A DNA stretch of 58,385 nucleotides from Lachnospiraceae bacterium (GTDB taxonomy: Bacteria; Bacillota; Clostridia; Lachnospirales; Lachnospiraceae), in contig JAAWCJ010000015.1 of the NCBI GenBank assembly GCA_022793195.1, positions 1 through 58,385 on the forward strand. Reading direction: 5' to 3'. The notes under the pieces are model-generated. The model saw only the letters and a program-made list of their open reading frames with translations, did not search any database and was not told where the DNA came from. This document shows, one piece after another, positions 58,334 to 58,385 of the stretch (its first letter is position 1; each line of letters opens with the position of its first letter). A program made the translations under genes and the position numbers.

Positions 58334-58385
58334 TTAAACTCTTCTACGCTTGGGCGGACGACATCCATTATGGGGAACCGGGGTA
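58334..58385 (-). CDS. rpsK: 30S ribosomal protein S11, C-terminal end (cut by window edge)
   Basis: The last 17 residues read TPVPHNGCRPPKRRRV before TAA at 58334, the universal S11 C-terminus. The gene continues beyond the right edge, presumably preceded by rpsM. Confidence 0.95.
   Translation of the reverse strand, partial: TPVPHNGCRPPKRRRV

Overview
The window looks like the chromosome of a spore-forming, anaerobic gut Firmicute of the Lachnospiraceae / Clostridium XIVa type. The grounds are a spoIIR gene, Gram-positive style ribosomal genes (short SecE, four-Cys L33, an L10 leader), a 178-residue L17 with an internal insertion, strong AGGAGG ribosome sites, and a large load of LacI/GntR-controlled sugar loci. 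No rRNA, tRNA, CRISPR, prophage or intact transposase gene was seen.

Three ribosomal blocks, all on the minus strand, frame the window. They are the 5' end of rpsL with its own consensus promoter (left edge), rpmG-secE-nusG-rplK-rplA-rplJ-rplL (27.8-31.3 kb), and rpsK-rpsD-rpoA-rplQ (55.9 kb to the right edge). rplL ends at an intrinsic terminator and is not followed by rpoB, so the usual rplJL-rpoBC-rpsL order is broken here.

Left half. At 1.1-14.6 kb lie rsuA and a two-operon catabolic locus. One operon encodes a ribose-type ABC transporter, two VOC-fold enzymes and two TIM-barrel isomerase-like enzymes. The other encodes a Gfo/Idh/MocA oxidoreductase and a TIM-barrel enzyme, with another TIM-barrel enzyme just downstream. 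Each is divergent from its own LacI repressor, and an FMN-dependent hydroxyacid-oxidase-like gene follows the second repressor. The two repressors are paralogues, and palindromic sites sit inside the divergent promoters. No sugar kinase or aldolase is present, which suggests keto-sugar, cyclitol or glycoside chemistry before central metabolism. Housekeeping genes follow: ddl-murI-DUF1934, spoIIR, ispE-gntR, an M20 peptidase and plsC. A fucose/arabinose-isomerase-family enzyme with a fused dihydroxyacetone-kinase-family kinase comes next, divergent from a third LacI regulator.

Right half. A glycine riboswitch controls an alanine/glycine:cation symporter. A second ribose-type ABC operon carries a tandem RhaM protein and a D-lyxose isomerase, and is divergent from an AraR-type (GntR-LacI hybrid) regulator. 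A decayed AAA ATPase gene follows. A long liv operon (livKHMGF) runs into two Ldh2-type dehydrogenases, a LarA-like nickel-pincer isomerase and an SDR. A DapA-family lyase, a malic enzyme and a GntR regulator sit nearby under promoters that share the same AT-rich sequence. Together these look like an uptake and breakdown pathway for a hydroxy- or keto-acid.

The most unusual structural feature is a three-copy family of hairpin elements (33.1, 40.2 and 54.0 kb). A shared core of about 57-117 bp sits in the loop of long inverted-repeat arms that differ completely between copies and lie at gene ends like terminators. The third copy is itself interrupted by a second, 158-bp inverted-repeat element flanked by CTAG duplications.
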